Of a stretch of 64,000 nucleotides of DNA, positions 55,278 through 63,920 are shown one piece after another (the first letter of the stretch is position 1; each line of letters starts with the position of its first letter). Location of the stretch: NCBI GenBank assembly GCA_900770835.1, contig CAAGLQ010000286.1, forward strand, positions 1 to 64,000, read 5' to 3'. Below the pieces are notes generated by a model. The model was not told the origin of the DNA. It did not search any database and saw only the letters and a program-made list of their open reading frames with translations. This DNA is from an uncultured Parabacteroides sp. (GTDB lineage: Bacteria; Bacteroidota; Bacteroidia; Bacteroidales; Tannerellaceae). Both the position numbers and the translations under genes were made by a program.

Positions 55278-55706
55278 ATGTTTGGGTTTAGATTGAGACG
55301 CTCGCCGGAGGATCAGAAGGCGTTTGAGGAGAAGGTGGAACGGGCTGCCTATGAGTCTACCGTTAACCTGCTTCGCTGGCTGAAAATTGACCGGTTTTGT
55401 GCTTGGCTGCAGGAGCGATCGGCTGAGCATCCGAAGGTGTGGCTGGGTGCGTTGTCTGGGCTGATGGTGCTCATGTTTGTGGCACTGGTGGTTATGCCCA
55501 CGGTGGCCGTGCGCGAGCAGGAGGCTCCGCTACAGGTGGCACTGGAGCAGATCAAGGCGGCTCGACAGGCTGTGGGTAACCTGAACGTCTTTGCGGATAG
55601 CACGAAGGTGAACAAGATAGATACGATGTTAAACAGTGATACGGGCGCAGGGATAAAACCGTATCCCCCGATGGGGACTCCTGCTAAAGATTATGGCGAA
55701 GATTGA
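55278..55706 (+). CDS. traL: TraL-like (DUF3989-type) small membrane protein, 142 aa
   Basis: ATG 55278 (MFGFRLRRSPEDQKAF) is used because upstream codons overlap traK's end. One transmembrane helix (LSGLMVLMFVALVVMPTVAV) is followed by a short periplasmic tail. Its place between traK and traM and its size match TraL. It overlaps traM by 14 bp. Confidence 0.65.
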   Translation: MFGFRLRRSPEDQKAFEEKVERAAYESTVNLLRWLKIDRFCAWLQERSAEHPKVWLGALSGLMVLMFVALVVMPTVAVREQEAPLQVALEQIKAARQAVGNLNVFADSTKVNKIDTMLNSDTGAGIKPYPPMGTPAKDYGED

Positions 55707-56775
55707 TTTTTCTAAACTGGCGAGGCAGCCGAAATATGCGATTCCCTTATTGGTGCTGCCGTTTGGATTGATCGCATTGATGATTTTGCAATTGAAATCG
55801 GATGATGAGCCGGTGGCGCAACCGGCATCGGAGGTGATTGTGGATCTCCCCAATGCGGTGGACGAGGAGGAGCTGTCCAAGACACAGCTGATGGAGCAGA
55901 AACTGCAAGAGGAACGGGCCAATGAGCGTCACCGGGCGGATTCGGTCAATGCGGTATTGTTAGCTCGTCGGAACGACTCGATCATGCGCATGAACCAAGC
56001 GAGTCAGGCTCGGCAGAAGGAGACGGCGCAACGGTTGAATAATTACTCCACGGGGGCTAGCAGCTCCTATTCGAACGCTTCTTCTCGAAAGAGTGGCAAA
56101 GAGGAGGAGATGACTGAGTTTGAACGTTTCAAAAAGGAGATGGAGCTGCTGGATCAGCTGTCGAATCCGGAGACGGTGGATCAACAGTTGGGAAAGAGAA
56201 CGGACACGACAGCTAAACGTGAGCCGGAGCTGGTAACGAAGGTCACGAACGAGGATAGTGGCTATTTTCAGACTGTACGGGATAAACTGCCTTCCTCGCA
56301 TATCATGGCCATGGTCGATGACGTGGTCAAGGGGGGCGAGGGGATGCGTGTGCGCATCCGCCTGTTGGATAAGGTGGCCGTAGGGGGGCATACCCTCGAA
56401 CCGGGGACCTATCTCTATGCGTTTATCTCGGGCTTCTCGACCAAACGGGTGATGCTCAGTGTGCCCAATATCTTGGTCGAGGATGAGATCATCCCTGTCG
56501 ATCTACAGGTGTATGATCTTGATGCGAACCAGGGGCTCTATGTGCCTAATTCGAACTTTGCGGAGTTTGTCAATGATGCGGGTGCGAATGTAATTAGCCA
56601 AGCGAATGTGTCGGTTAACCAGAGTGGTGCGTCGCAGTTGACACAGATGGGCTATCAGGCATTGCAGAGCTTCTTGAATAGCGGTAAGCAATCGGTTTCT
56701 CAGCAACTGAAGAAGAATAAGGCGAAGATCAAGTACAACACGCAGGTAATCTTGGTGAATGGTAGAAATGGATAA
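55693..56775 (+). CDS. traM: TraM, VirB10-like protein, 360 aa
   Basis: N-terminal transmembrane helix (YAIPLLVLPFGLIALMILQL, residues 15-35), a long charged periplasmic linker (Glu/Arg/Ser-rich, about 40-190), and a C-terminal beta domain with GTYLYAFISGFSTKRVMLSV and IIPVDLQVYDLDANQGLYVP. This is the TraM layout, a VirB10-like protein that spans the periplasm and forms the outer-membrane channel with TraN. Confidence 0.85.
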   Translation: MAKIDFSKLARQPKYAIPLLVLPFGLIALMILQLKSDDEPVAQPASEVIVDLPNAVDEEELSKTQLMEQKLQEERANERHRADSVNAVLLARRNDSIMRMNQASQARQKETAQRLNNYSTGASSSYSNASSRKSGKEEEMTEFERFKKEMELLDQLSNPETVDQQLGKRTDTTAKREPELVTKVTNEDSGYFQTVRDKLPSSHIMAMVDDVVKGGEGMRVRIRLLDKVAVGGHTLEPGTYLYAFISGFSTKRVMLSVPNILVEDEIIPVDLQVYDLDANQGLYVPNSNFAEFVNDAGANVISQANVSVNQSGASQLTQMGYQALQSFLNSGKQSVSQQLKKNKAKIKYNTQVILVNGRNG

Positions 56776-56795
56776 TCTTAACAAACAATAGGGAT

Positions 56796-57674
56796 ATGAA
56801 AAGGAGTTGGCTTTTAATCTGTCTGGCGCTGTTGCCCTTTGTGGGGTTTGCGCAGACGAAGAGTATTCAGGTCATGGAGACGGTAAAGGTAAACGTGGAG
56901 GTGTCCACGCACTTTGTCACGGGTGACCCGATCAAGTATGTGGACATCTCGATGAACGAGGTGGTAGGTGATCTTCCGGTCAAGAATATCCTCCGTATCA
57001 AACCGGTCGAGGAGAAGATCAAGGTGAAAAATAACAAGGGTGCCTGGGGCGAGGAGGAACGCTCCTTCATCGATGGACAGTCGATGGGGATCGTCACGAT
57101 CGTGACGGAACGGGGTATGTCGCAGTATCAATTGGTTTATACGGAGATTCCGCAGGATGCCTGTAGCCAGTATGTGATTCCGCTCGAGGAGCGAACGAGT
57201 TACCTCAATCCGGATGTGTCCATGTCAGAGACGGATATGGTGAAATTCTGCTGGCAGGTGTGGGAGGCCAAACCGAACTACCACGATGTGCGGGCGAAAA
57301 AGGATAAGATGGTGTTCAAGCTGAACAATATCTTTACCATTGACGATTATTTCTTCTTCGATATCGAACTGGTGAACCAGACCAAGATCAAGTATGACAT
57401 TGACCAGGTGCGGTTCAAGATCGAGGATAAGAAACAAATGAAACGGACCAATCAGCAGGATATCGAGGTGGAACCCGTGACCAGCTTGTTTGACATCAAC
57501 GAGTTTAAGAAGAATTATCGCAATGTGTATGTGTTCAAAAAGTTCTCATTCAGCGATGAGAAGGTGTTTACGGTAGAGATTGCCGAGAAACAGTACTCGG
57601 GTCGTACGATCAAGCTGTCTATCGACTATGAGGATATTTTGAATGCAGATACATTCTCAAAACGAAACAATTAA
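56796..57674 (+). CDS. traN: TraN (DUF4138), VirB9-like protein, 292 aa
   Basis: Signal peptide (SWLLICLALLPFVGFAQ), then a beta-rich mature protein with the DUF4138/TraN hallmarks (KYVDISMNEVVGDLPVKNIL; MGIVTIVTERGMSQYQLVYT). It completes the periplasmic/outer-membrane part of the channel with TraM. It is the last tra gene before a terminator; traO, traP and traQ do not follow. Confidence 0.85.
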   Translation: MKRSWLLICLALLPFVGFAQTKSIQVMETVKVNVEVSTHFVTGDPIKYVDISMNEVVGDLPVKNILRIKPVEEKIKVKNNKGAWGEEERSFIDGQSMGIVTIVTERGMSQYQLVYTEIPQDACSQYVIPLEERTSYLNPDVSMSETDMVKFCWQVWEAKPNYHDVRAKKDKMVFKLNNIFTIDDYFFFDIELVNQTKIKYDIDQVRFKIEDKKQMKRTNQQDIEVEPVTSLFDINEFKKNYRNVYVFKKFSFSDEKVFTVEIAEKQYSGRTIKLSIDYEDILNADTFSKRNN

Positions 57675-57776
57675 GGTTTATATAGTGCGATGTGGCATCA
57701 CGTGATGTGTAAGCGACATTGAGTTCTTTCAGGAACGAAAATAATTTCATAATAAGGTTTTTGATTAGAATAGGTA

Positions 57777-57809
57777 ACCGTCAGTCTGGGAAAGATTGGC
57801 GGTTTTTTT
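57777..57809 (+). terminator. Rho-independent terminator of the tra operon
   Basis: ACCGTCAGTC (57777-57786) pairs with GATTGGCGGT (57794-57803) with two G-U wobbles, then T6. It lies 103 bp after traN. The rest of the 57675-57996 gap is AT-rich, with a -7-like TATTTTTG near 57886 for the next gene. Confidence 0.75.
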
Positions 57810-57996
57810 GTGGTATTTCCAGTGTTTTGCTTTGACTTCTGTAAAATTATATGCTTGTATGTAGGGTTTATTAATTGGAAACGCCTATTTTTGTGCTCGT
57901 TAATCCATACCATGAACGTCAAATATCTGTATAGCTGAGTTGGGGTTTCTTGTGTGTGGATGCGATGATCTACTGATGCTACTAACAAATTTCTAT

Positions 57997-59907
57997 ATGA
58001 GACGAATATTGTGTTTCCTGTTCATGTGTCTATCCTTGTCTGTTCTTACAGTACAAGCTCAAATACTTAATGACAAAAAGCAGATTGATAGTTATTTCTC
58101 TTTTCGTGCGAATTCATTCAACAAGGAGTATTATAAGCTGATGAGCCTATTAATGTCATCTGAGACGAGTGCTGAACAAAAAGCGTCCGCAGAAAAGAAA
58201 CTCTTGAAACTATTTGCCCGGTATAAGAATTCTTCTGATATCGATGTCTATAATTGTGCCAATTATCAGTTGGGACATTATTATGCGTTTGACGTTTTAG
58301 ATCCCTTTTATGCGGATAACCTGCCATCCGATATGGAAAGAGAACACCTCACGCCGGTCGATAAGCATTTGGCTCTCGTTTATTTGGATAAAGTACCACA
58401 TTTGTTTGGCAGATTGAAATTAATCCCCAATACATGGTTGACTGACTATGAGAAGGGTTTAGGTATGTCTTTTCATGGGACTTATCTCGAACCTAGTGAC
58501 GAGATGTTTAACTACTTTCTATCCTTGCCGGATTTTCATCCGCATTTCGTAGAATGCCTAAAATATATGAGGGAACCGCGGACTGACAGAAATAGTACAG
58601 TTCCTTCATTTAGGGGAACTATGTTTTTGATTAAATTATTGTGCTCTTTACCCGAGGATCATCCCTGCAAGTCTCAATTATTACCCAGCATGCGCAAGGA
58701 GGATATTGTGTCATTGGCATTGAGTATGCAAAAATCAGGGTATTTTTACGAGGCTGTGTATTATGGTTTTTTGGCGGCTTTTCGGGGTGATGTGAATGGT
58801 TTGATAGTTGGAGTTGATGCATTTGAGGAGAAGGCTGGTGACTATTATAAAGACAAGTACCCCAATTTCTATGAAACGGGTGAATTTTTTAGACTTATCA
58901 AAGATTATATGACATCCTATTCGGACTATTCAGATGAGTTAAAGCCATATAAATCAGTGTTTGAGCAGCTTAATCAGCATTATGATGAATTGGCCGACGA
59001 ATTTTATAGGGAGGTATATAATAAAAATGTAGTTGAGAAATTGGCAAGGAAGGAAGCTCGGGCACAACGACGGAAAGAGCGATGGAACAATATCTGGCGT
59101 GCGATTGGGCAGGCAATGGTGCAAATGGGAAATCTATATGCCATGTCGCAGTATTCTACTCAATATACACCTCAATATGTACCCCAATTTAATGGGTTGT
59201 CAGGTGGTGGTTTGAATGCTTTGATAGATCCTCGCTATGCTATGAATCAAGTGAATAATCAGTATTATAATGAATATCTGCTATTCAGCACTTACAACAA
59301 AAAACCGGATGGGAGCAATTATACATTTGACGAGTACATGTCGTTGAATGCACAGGCCTTGAATAATCTCAAGAAGCAGGGAGTGGATCTTGTCGCTGAG
59401 CTACGGCAACAGAATGAGGAAAACCGTGAGCAATTCAAGAAGGATATTGATGAAGACCGCGAAAATCGTTTGAAGCAAATGCAAGCCCGATCGGGTGGAG
59501 AAGCATCCTCCGAAACACCTGTAGAAGAATCTAATACAGGTGTTTCGAAGGGTGGTTCTAAGAAGGGAGGCTCATCGAGTCAAACAGGGGGATCATCAAC
59601 TGTGGGTTCTTCGACAGGTGGTTCATCGACAGGAGGTGTCGATGAGGATCCAAAGGTGGATGCCAAGGAGCAGTTTAAGACTGATCCGGTTTCTAGTTCA
59701 GATTATCGAAAGCTGAAGACAGTGACGTTGTATGCTCGGGATGGCGATCATGCCAAAGTAATGTTTCAGAATGTTGAATTGTATCGCAAGGGGGTCACGG
59801 ACTACATTAAGTTAGGGAAAACCTTCTATCCAAGGCGTAGCCCAAACTGGCAACGTTTCCAACATGCGATTGCTTATGGAGGAACGCAACTGTATTATAA
59901 CGATTAG
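57997..59907 (+). CDS. Exported protein with Ser/Gly-rich linker, 636 aa
   Basis: ATG 57997 gives a signal peptide (ILCFLFMCLSLSVLTVQAQ). The N-terminal ~330 residues are helical and may form TPR-like repeats (KYKNSSDIDVYNCANYQLGH). A Tyr/Gln-rich stretch follows (SQYSTQYTPQYVPQFNG). A Lys/Glu/Arg helix leads to a long low-complexity linker of Ser, Gly, Thr (about residues 525-565). The last ~70 residues form a small folded tail (KLKTVTLYARDGDHAKVMFQ). It lies just after the tra operon but has its own promoter. An extracellular or periplasmic role linked to conjugation is possible; no family recognised. Confidence 0.65.
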   Translation: MRRILCFLFMCLSLSVLTVQAQILNDKKQIDSYFSFRANSFNKEYYKLMSLLMSSETSAEQKASAEKKLLKLFARYKNSSDIDVYNCANYQLGHYYAFDVLDPFYADNLPSDMEREHLTPVDKHLALVYLDKVPHLFGRLKLIPNTWLTDYEKGLGMSFHGTYLEPSDEMFNYFLSLPDFHPHFVECLKYMREPRTDRNSTVPSFRGTMFLIKLLCSLPEDHPCKSQLLPSMRKEDIVSLALSMQKSGYFYEAVYYGFLAAFRGDVNGLIVGVDAFEEKAGDYYKDKYPNFYETGEFFRLIKDYMTSYSDYSDELKPYKSVFEQLNQHYDELADEFYREVYNKNVVEKLARKEARAQRRKERWNNIWRAIGQAMVQMGNLYAMSQYSTQYTPQYVPQFNGLSGGGLNALIDPRYAMNQVNNQYYNEYLLFSTYNKKPDGSNYTFDEYMSLNAQALNNLKKQGVDLVAELRQQNEENREQFKKDIDEDRENRLKQMQARSGGEASSETPVEESNTGVSKGGSKKGGSSSQTGGSSTVGSSTGGSSTGGVDEDPKVDAKEQFKTDPVSSSDYRKLKTVTLYARDGDHAKVMFQNVELYRKGVTDYIKLGKTFYPRRSPNWQRFQHAIAYGGTQLYYND

Positions 59908-59929
59908 ATAAGGTTGATTTTGAACATGC

Positions 59930-59966
59930 AGCACTAAGTTTGGAGAGATGACCTCTACTTGGTGCT
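59930..59966 (+). terminator. Hairpin after the 57997 gene
   Basis: AGCACTAAGT (59930-59939) pairs with ACTTGGTGCT (59957-59966) with one G-U wobble. The run after it is GTGTTGTTT rather than pure T, so the terminator role is moderate. The rest of the 300-bp gap to 60208 is AT-rich and otherwise empty except for the palindrome at 60176. Confidence 0.5.
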
Positions 59967-60175
59967 GTGTTGTTTCCGGTTGGCATCGGTTCTCATACAA
60001 CTATGGGGGAATATGATGAATATCGGATAGGAGCCGTATCCTATCAGCATTCATCCACTGGTTTATGGTATGCATCCTATTTGATTTGTCTTTGCCTGAT
60101 TCTACCTTTGTAGATAATTGGGCAATTTTTGGCGATTTCGACAATAGTAGTATCATTATATGACTATTTGTTTCT

Positions 60176-60193
60176 ATATTTACATGTAAATAT
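60176..60193. promoter_or_regulatory. 18-bp palindromic operator candidate
   Basis: ATATTTACATGTAAATAT is a perfect palindrome ending 14 bp before the ATG of the XRE-type regulator, a typical place for autoregulation. Confidence 0.55.
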
Positions 60194-60207
60194 CTTTATA
60201 GTGCTAT

Positions 60208-60516
60208 ATGGATAATGACTATTACGAAACCAATTCAGATCTGATTGCAATACTTAGTCAACGGATTAAGGACTATCGTTTGGCAGCTCGAATGAGCCAA
60301 AAAGAGCTGTCGGCCAAATCAGGTGTGAGTTTGACTGCGATTAGCCATTTGGAGCAGGGTGTCAAACAAAACTTGACACTAAACAATTTGATTTCTATAT
60401 TACGTGTCTTTGGAATGGAACAGCGACTGCTTAATGTATTGCCTGAACTACCCATGCCTACATCGGCATTGAAAGAGATCAACAAGTTAAAGCCGAAACG
60501 GGTCAGAAGGAAGTAA
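60208..60516 (+). CDS. XRE/HipB-type helix-turn-helix regulator, 102 aa
   Basis: Residues ~14-70 form a helix-turn-helix of the HTH_3 type (RIKDYRLAARMSQKELSAKS; GVSLTAISHLEQGVKQNLTL). The C-terminus is Lys/Arg-rich (KPKRVRRK). HipB-like antitoxins have this size and layout, but no HipA kinase follows, so it is either a solitary regulator or the remains of a toxin-antitoxin pair. It probably represses itself through the palindrome at 60176. The fimbrillin gene downstream could also be a target. Confidence 0.8.
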   Translation: MDNDYYETNSDLIAILSQRIKDYRLAARMSQKELSAKSGVSLTAISHLEQGVKQNLTLNNLISILRVFGMEQRLLNVLPELPMPTSALKEINKLKPKRVRRK

Positions 60517-60522
60517 GGGATT

Positions 60523-60657
60523 GTGATTCAACGGTACAATGTGTTTGAGTGGTACAAGCAGATACGCTTGAGTATCATTCGATTTTTAAGCTACTACTTG
60601 ATTGTGCTTTTAATTGGCTGTGTCGTTTATTTGTCCTATTTTTGCAAAAGCAATTAA
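60523..60657 (+). CDS. Possible small membrane peptide, 44 aa
   Basis: A GTG-initiated ORF reads to TAA at 60655-60657 and contains one strong hydrophobic helix (FLSYYLIVLLIGCVVYLSYF). Against it: no ATG, and its 3' end carries the -7 box of the next gene. It is listed because it would be missed otherwise and its frame follows the XRE gene by 6 bp. Confidence 0.2.
   Translation: MIQRYNVFEWYKQIRLSIIRFLSYYLIVLLIGCVVYLSYFCKSN
60637..60644 (+). promoter_or_regulatory. Candidate -7 box for fimbrillin 2
   Basis: TATTTTTG matches TAnnTTTG and lies 34 bp before ATG 60671. Confidence 0.45.
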
Positions 60658-60670
60658 TACCTATGTAACT

Positions 60671-62465
60671 ATGAGATTATTATCTTTTGTGTTGAGCACA
60701 GTTGCACTTCTATTTACTGGCTGTGATAATGAATTGGAAAACAATAGGTTAGATCCTGTACGAGGGGGGGGGTAATTTCCTCAATATCAAAGTATTAGCG
60801 GACTGCTCTACTAAAGAGTTAGTTAGTTCTACTTATTTCCCATCGGGTTCTGAGATTGGGGTTTGTGTGCAAAATACATCAGGGGGAAATTATGATGGCT
60901 ATAACTACAGTAATGTTAAATTCACAGCTACTGGAGCAGATGCTAATCAGACTTGGAATGGCGCTTCATCTGTTATGCTTTCTATGAATCAAGGACTATG
61001 CTATGCTTACTATCCTTATAACTCTTCAGTAACAGACATAACTTCTATTTCGGTATCTACTAGTACACAAAAAGATTACATGTATGCTGCTTCTACAACG
61101 GTCAATGCGAACAACAGGACTGCGACTTTAACGATGAAGCATGCGTTGGCGGCGGTTCGTTTCGCTATCAAAAAAGGTACTTATACGGGCACAGGTGCTG
61201 TCACCAAAGTTTCTGTGCAAAGTTCTGCTTTGGGAACATCTGCTAAATTGAATGCTAAGAATGGGAATCTTACGAGTATAACGGGAACTGGTAGCGCAAT
61301 TAGCGTTTCAAAAAGTTTCAAGCTTTCTACAACAGCTCAGAATGTGGATGTAATTGTAGTGCCGGTGGGATCATCTGCCGACTTAACTCTATCTGTAACG
61401 ATTGATGGGAAAGTGTATGCCAAGGTTATTAGTGGAGCACAGGTGCTGAAAGCGACTTGTAACACTTATACGTTGACGGTCAACGCAGGTGAAATATCTC
61501 TATCTGGGATCAAGATTGGGAATTGGACTTATAATAGTAGTGGTTCTCCAATATTGGAGGCGAGTGGTTATACGATTACTTTTCAAGGTGTCTATAACGA
61601 TTTACTATTTAATAATGAAATCAATGAGGATGGGGAAGTCATTATTCAAACACGAGCTATAGACTATAACTATAGCCCCCGAGCTGTTACTGCAACCAAC
61701 TGTTCTTATTCCCAAACTTTGGTTGATGGTCTCAGAGAAATCAAGTTGTTTGACTTTACTGGGAATGTAGAACTTACATTCAGTGGTGCAGGGACTCCGT
61801 CTGTAGTCACTCAGAGATTTTATCCATCCGGTTCTTATAATTGGGTAGTTCCAGATGATATTTATGAGGTAGATGTCTTTTTAGTTGGAGGTGGAGGTGG
61901 AGGACTCTCAGAACCAGGCCTTCAAAAAGGCGGGTCAGGGGGTGGCTATACGAAAACTTACAAGGGTCATGGCTATGTACAGCCGTCTTCTGGTACCTGG
62001 ATGGGTACACGTGATGAAGGAAAAGATGGGGATGCTATAAGAGTAACACCCGGACAGATTGTTGCTATACAGGTTGGCGCTGGAGGGAAAGCCAATCAAA
62101 ATGGTTCTCCGAGTTACTTCATGAATAGCACGTATCAAGCTAATGGAGGCTATTGTGGTAGTGGAAGTTCTGGTGGCTCCGGTGGGTCTGGTGGTGGAGC
62201 ATATAAAAACGATGGTGCAGTTGATGGAAATAGTGCGGGAGGCTCTGGTCAGGGACATACTACACGTGATTTTGGAGAGTGGACCGGCACACTGAACGCT
62301 GCTGGCAGCGCGGGGGATATGGCGGGTTCTAACAAAGGGGGGTATAGTGCTGGGAGTGGTTATTCAAATCCTTATTCTGGCTATGGAGGTGCTGGATGTG
62401 GAATTGATGGCAATTCGGGTGGTGGAGATGGTACGGTTCTTATTCGTTATTATGTGTTTGAATGA
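60671..62465 (+). CDS. Fimbrillin-like lipoprotein with Gly-rich C-terminus, off at a G9 tract
   Basis: The lipoprotein signal peptide MRLLSFVLSTVALLFTGC is followed within 15 residues by nine Gs (60764-60772) and then TAA in the start frame. With eight or eleven Gs the frame continues (GNFLNIKVLADCSTKELV) to the stop at 62463. Residues after that fit Mfa-like fimbrillins (CYAYYPYNSSVTDI; MKHALAAVRFAIKKGTY) and are paralogous to the 39199 gene. The C-terminal ~170 residues form a Gly-rich domain introduced by VVPDDIYEVDVFLVGGGGGG, known from phage tail-tip and adhesin proteins. Slippage in the G tract would switch this surface protein on and off. Confidence 0.7.
60764..60772 (+). repeat. G9 homopolymer (candidate contingency tract)
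   Basis: Nine consecutive Gs right after the lipoprotein signal sequence. The reading frame is closed with nine and open with eight or eleven. Confidence 0.7.
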
Positions 62466-62543
62466 TTAGAGCAATATATGGGATATAATGGCAACTGCGG
62501 TAGCTTGCTAATTAAAACGCCAAACCTTGTATTCTGTGGGGTG

Positions 62544-63851
62544 TTATGTTCTGTCTCTAAAATAAAAGGGCCATACCTCTTGTATTCTTCTACCTATATT
62601 GTAGGCTAACAGGGGTGGTACCGCATTACCAATCACCTTATACGCTCCTGATGGACTAACGGCGTATTTGTTGGAGTTGGGTTTGTAAAGCACAAACGGG
62701 TAGTCGGGTGGGAATGTTTGTATAAGTGCGCACTCACGTGGAGTCAAGCGTCTTTCGATCAGTCCTTGCGATAATTCTTCTGCGTTTCGTCCGCCATGCT
62801 CCGCTGACAATCGTCTGTATTCTATATTGCCATGGTGCTCTGAACGGATCGTTGGGGCTAACCCGTCGAGATTGATCTCGGTTTGGCCTTGACTTCCGTT
62901 ACTTAGATACTTGGCGTGTGAGTAGGCTCTTTGTGCTGGATCGTGGGAGACTGCTGGTTCTGGTAGGCCGTTGAATATATCTCGGCAGGTGACTGGATTG
63001 GGAAGTGTCTTATCATGGGTGTTGAAATTGTGTGTGGGTTTAGGATACGGGTCGTAGGCTGCGGGTATTACTTTTTGTGTCAGTGCTTCGAGGGCCTCGA
63101 GTCTCAGGGCGGAGCGCTTGATTCCAATGAATATGACTCGTTCTCTGGTTTCGGGTACTCCGTAGTTAGCTGCGTGCAATACCTTTGGGTCTAATACGAT
63201 GTAATCGTTTCCGTTGGCTGAAGAGAAGTCTCGCTGGATGATGGCTTTCACATCACCCAGGCTAACCAGACCTTTGACATTCTCAGCGATAAACATCCTC
63301 GGTTGGACAATGTCAATCACTTGCTTCATCCACATATATAACTTCCCTCTGGTTTCCTCAGAGGGTGCGTCATCTTGTCTCTTTTCTCCGTTGTGAAGGA
63401 CAGAAGAGTTGAATCCCTTCCGTTTCCCGGCTACGCTAAAGTCTTGGCAGGGAAAGCCTCCTGTTACGATATCTATATTGGGTGGGAATATCTCGTTGCC
63501 TTCATGGTGCATTTTCACGAGGTCAACGATACTGGTCAGGTGATAGATCGCTGGATCCACATGATATCGGGACATGTAGGCTAACCAGGTTTGTCGGGCT
63601 TCCTCTAATATGTCACAGGCAAACACTGTACGAAAGGCGTTGCGTTTGAGCTGTACCCAATTCTCATTGAGGGTTTGATCTATCCACGCAGGGTTGGTCG
63701 CTGATTTTTTGTGACAGATAAATCCTCCTTCTAAGCCTATATCCATACCACCACATCCGGAGAATAAGGATAATACGCGCAGATTTCCTTGGTTGTGTTG
63801 TTCGCTTGCTTGTTTGATTCGCTTGATTTGTTCTTTGCTTTTGGTTTCCAT
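62544..63851 (-). CDS. DNA (cytosine-5) methyltransferase, 435 aa
   Basis: All key motifs of C5-methyltransferases are readable: motif I LRVLSLFSGCGGMDIGLEGG; motif IV with the catalytic Cys in GGFPCQDFSVAG; motif VI with Glu in FIAENVKGL; QTRERV-like ETRERVIFIG; motif IX TPRECALIQTFP; and motif X IGNAVPPLLAYNIG. Start 63851 (METKSKEQ) is preferred; the in-frame ATG at 63902 falls inside a hairpin. No restriction enzyme lies next to it in the window, so it is solitary as seen: a protective or regulatory enzyme, or part of a system cut by the window edge. Confidence 0.9.
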   Translation of the reverse strand: METKSKEQIKRIKQASEQHNQGNLRVLSLFSGCGGMDIGLEGGFICHKKSATNPAWIDQTLNENWVQLKRNAFRTVFACDILEEARQTWLAYMSRYHVDPAIYHLTSIVDLVKMHHEGNEIFPPNIDIVTGGFPCQDFSVAGKRKGFNSSVLHNGEKRQDDAPSEETRGKLYMWMKQVIDIVQPRMFIAENVKGLVSLGDVKAIIQRDFSSANGNDYIVLDPKVLHAANYGVPETRERVIFIGIKRSALRLEALEALTQKVIPAAYDPYPKPTHNFNTHDKTLPNPVTCRDIFNGLPEPAVSHDPAQRAYSHAKYLSNGSQGQTEINLDGLAPTIRSEHHGNIEYRRLSAEHGGRNAEELSQGLIERRLTPRECALIQTFPPDYPFVLYKPNSNKYAVSPSGAYKVIGNAVPPLLAYNIGRRIQEVWPFYFRDRT

Positions 63852-63877
63852 TTCTTTAATCGGTTTTGTTACGAATT

Positions 63878-63911
63878 GATAGGTCAGCGAAGTGACCTCC
63901 ACTGACCTATC
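63878..63911. terminator. Perfect 10-bp-stem hairpin between methyltransferase and right-edge gene
   Basis: GATAGGTCAG (63878-63887) and CTGACCTATC (63902-63911). It lies 10 bp beyond the stop of the right-edge minus-strand gene and before the methyltransferase start, so it is either that gene's terminator or a leader hairpin of the methyltransferase. Confidence 0.5.
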
Positions 63912-63920
63912 GTTTTGCCT

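Noticed and set aside
60764..60772. Programmed ribosomal frameshifting at the G9 tract
   Set aside because: No slippery heptamer or downstream pseudoknot is apparent; slippage of the DNA tract is simpler. Not excluded.
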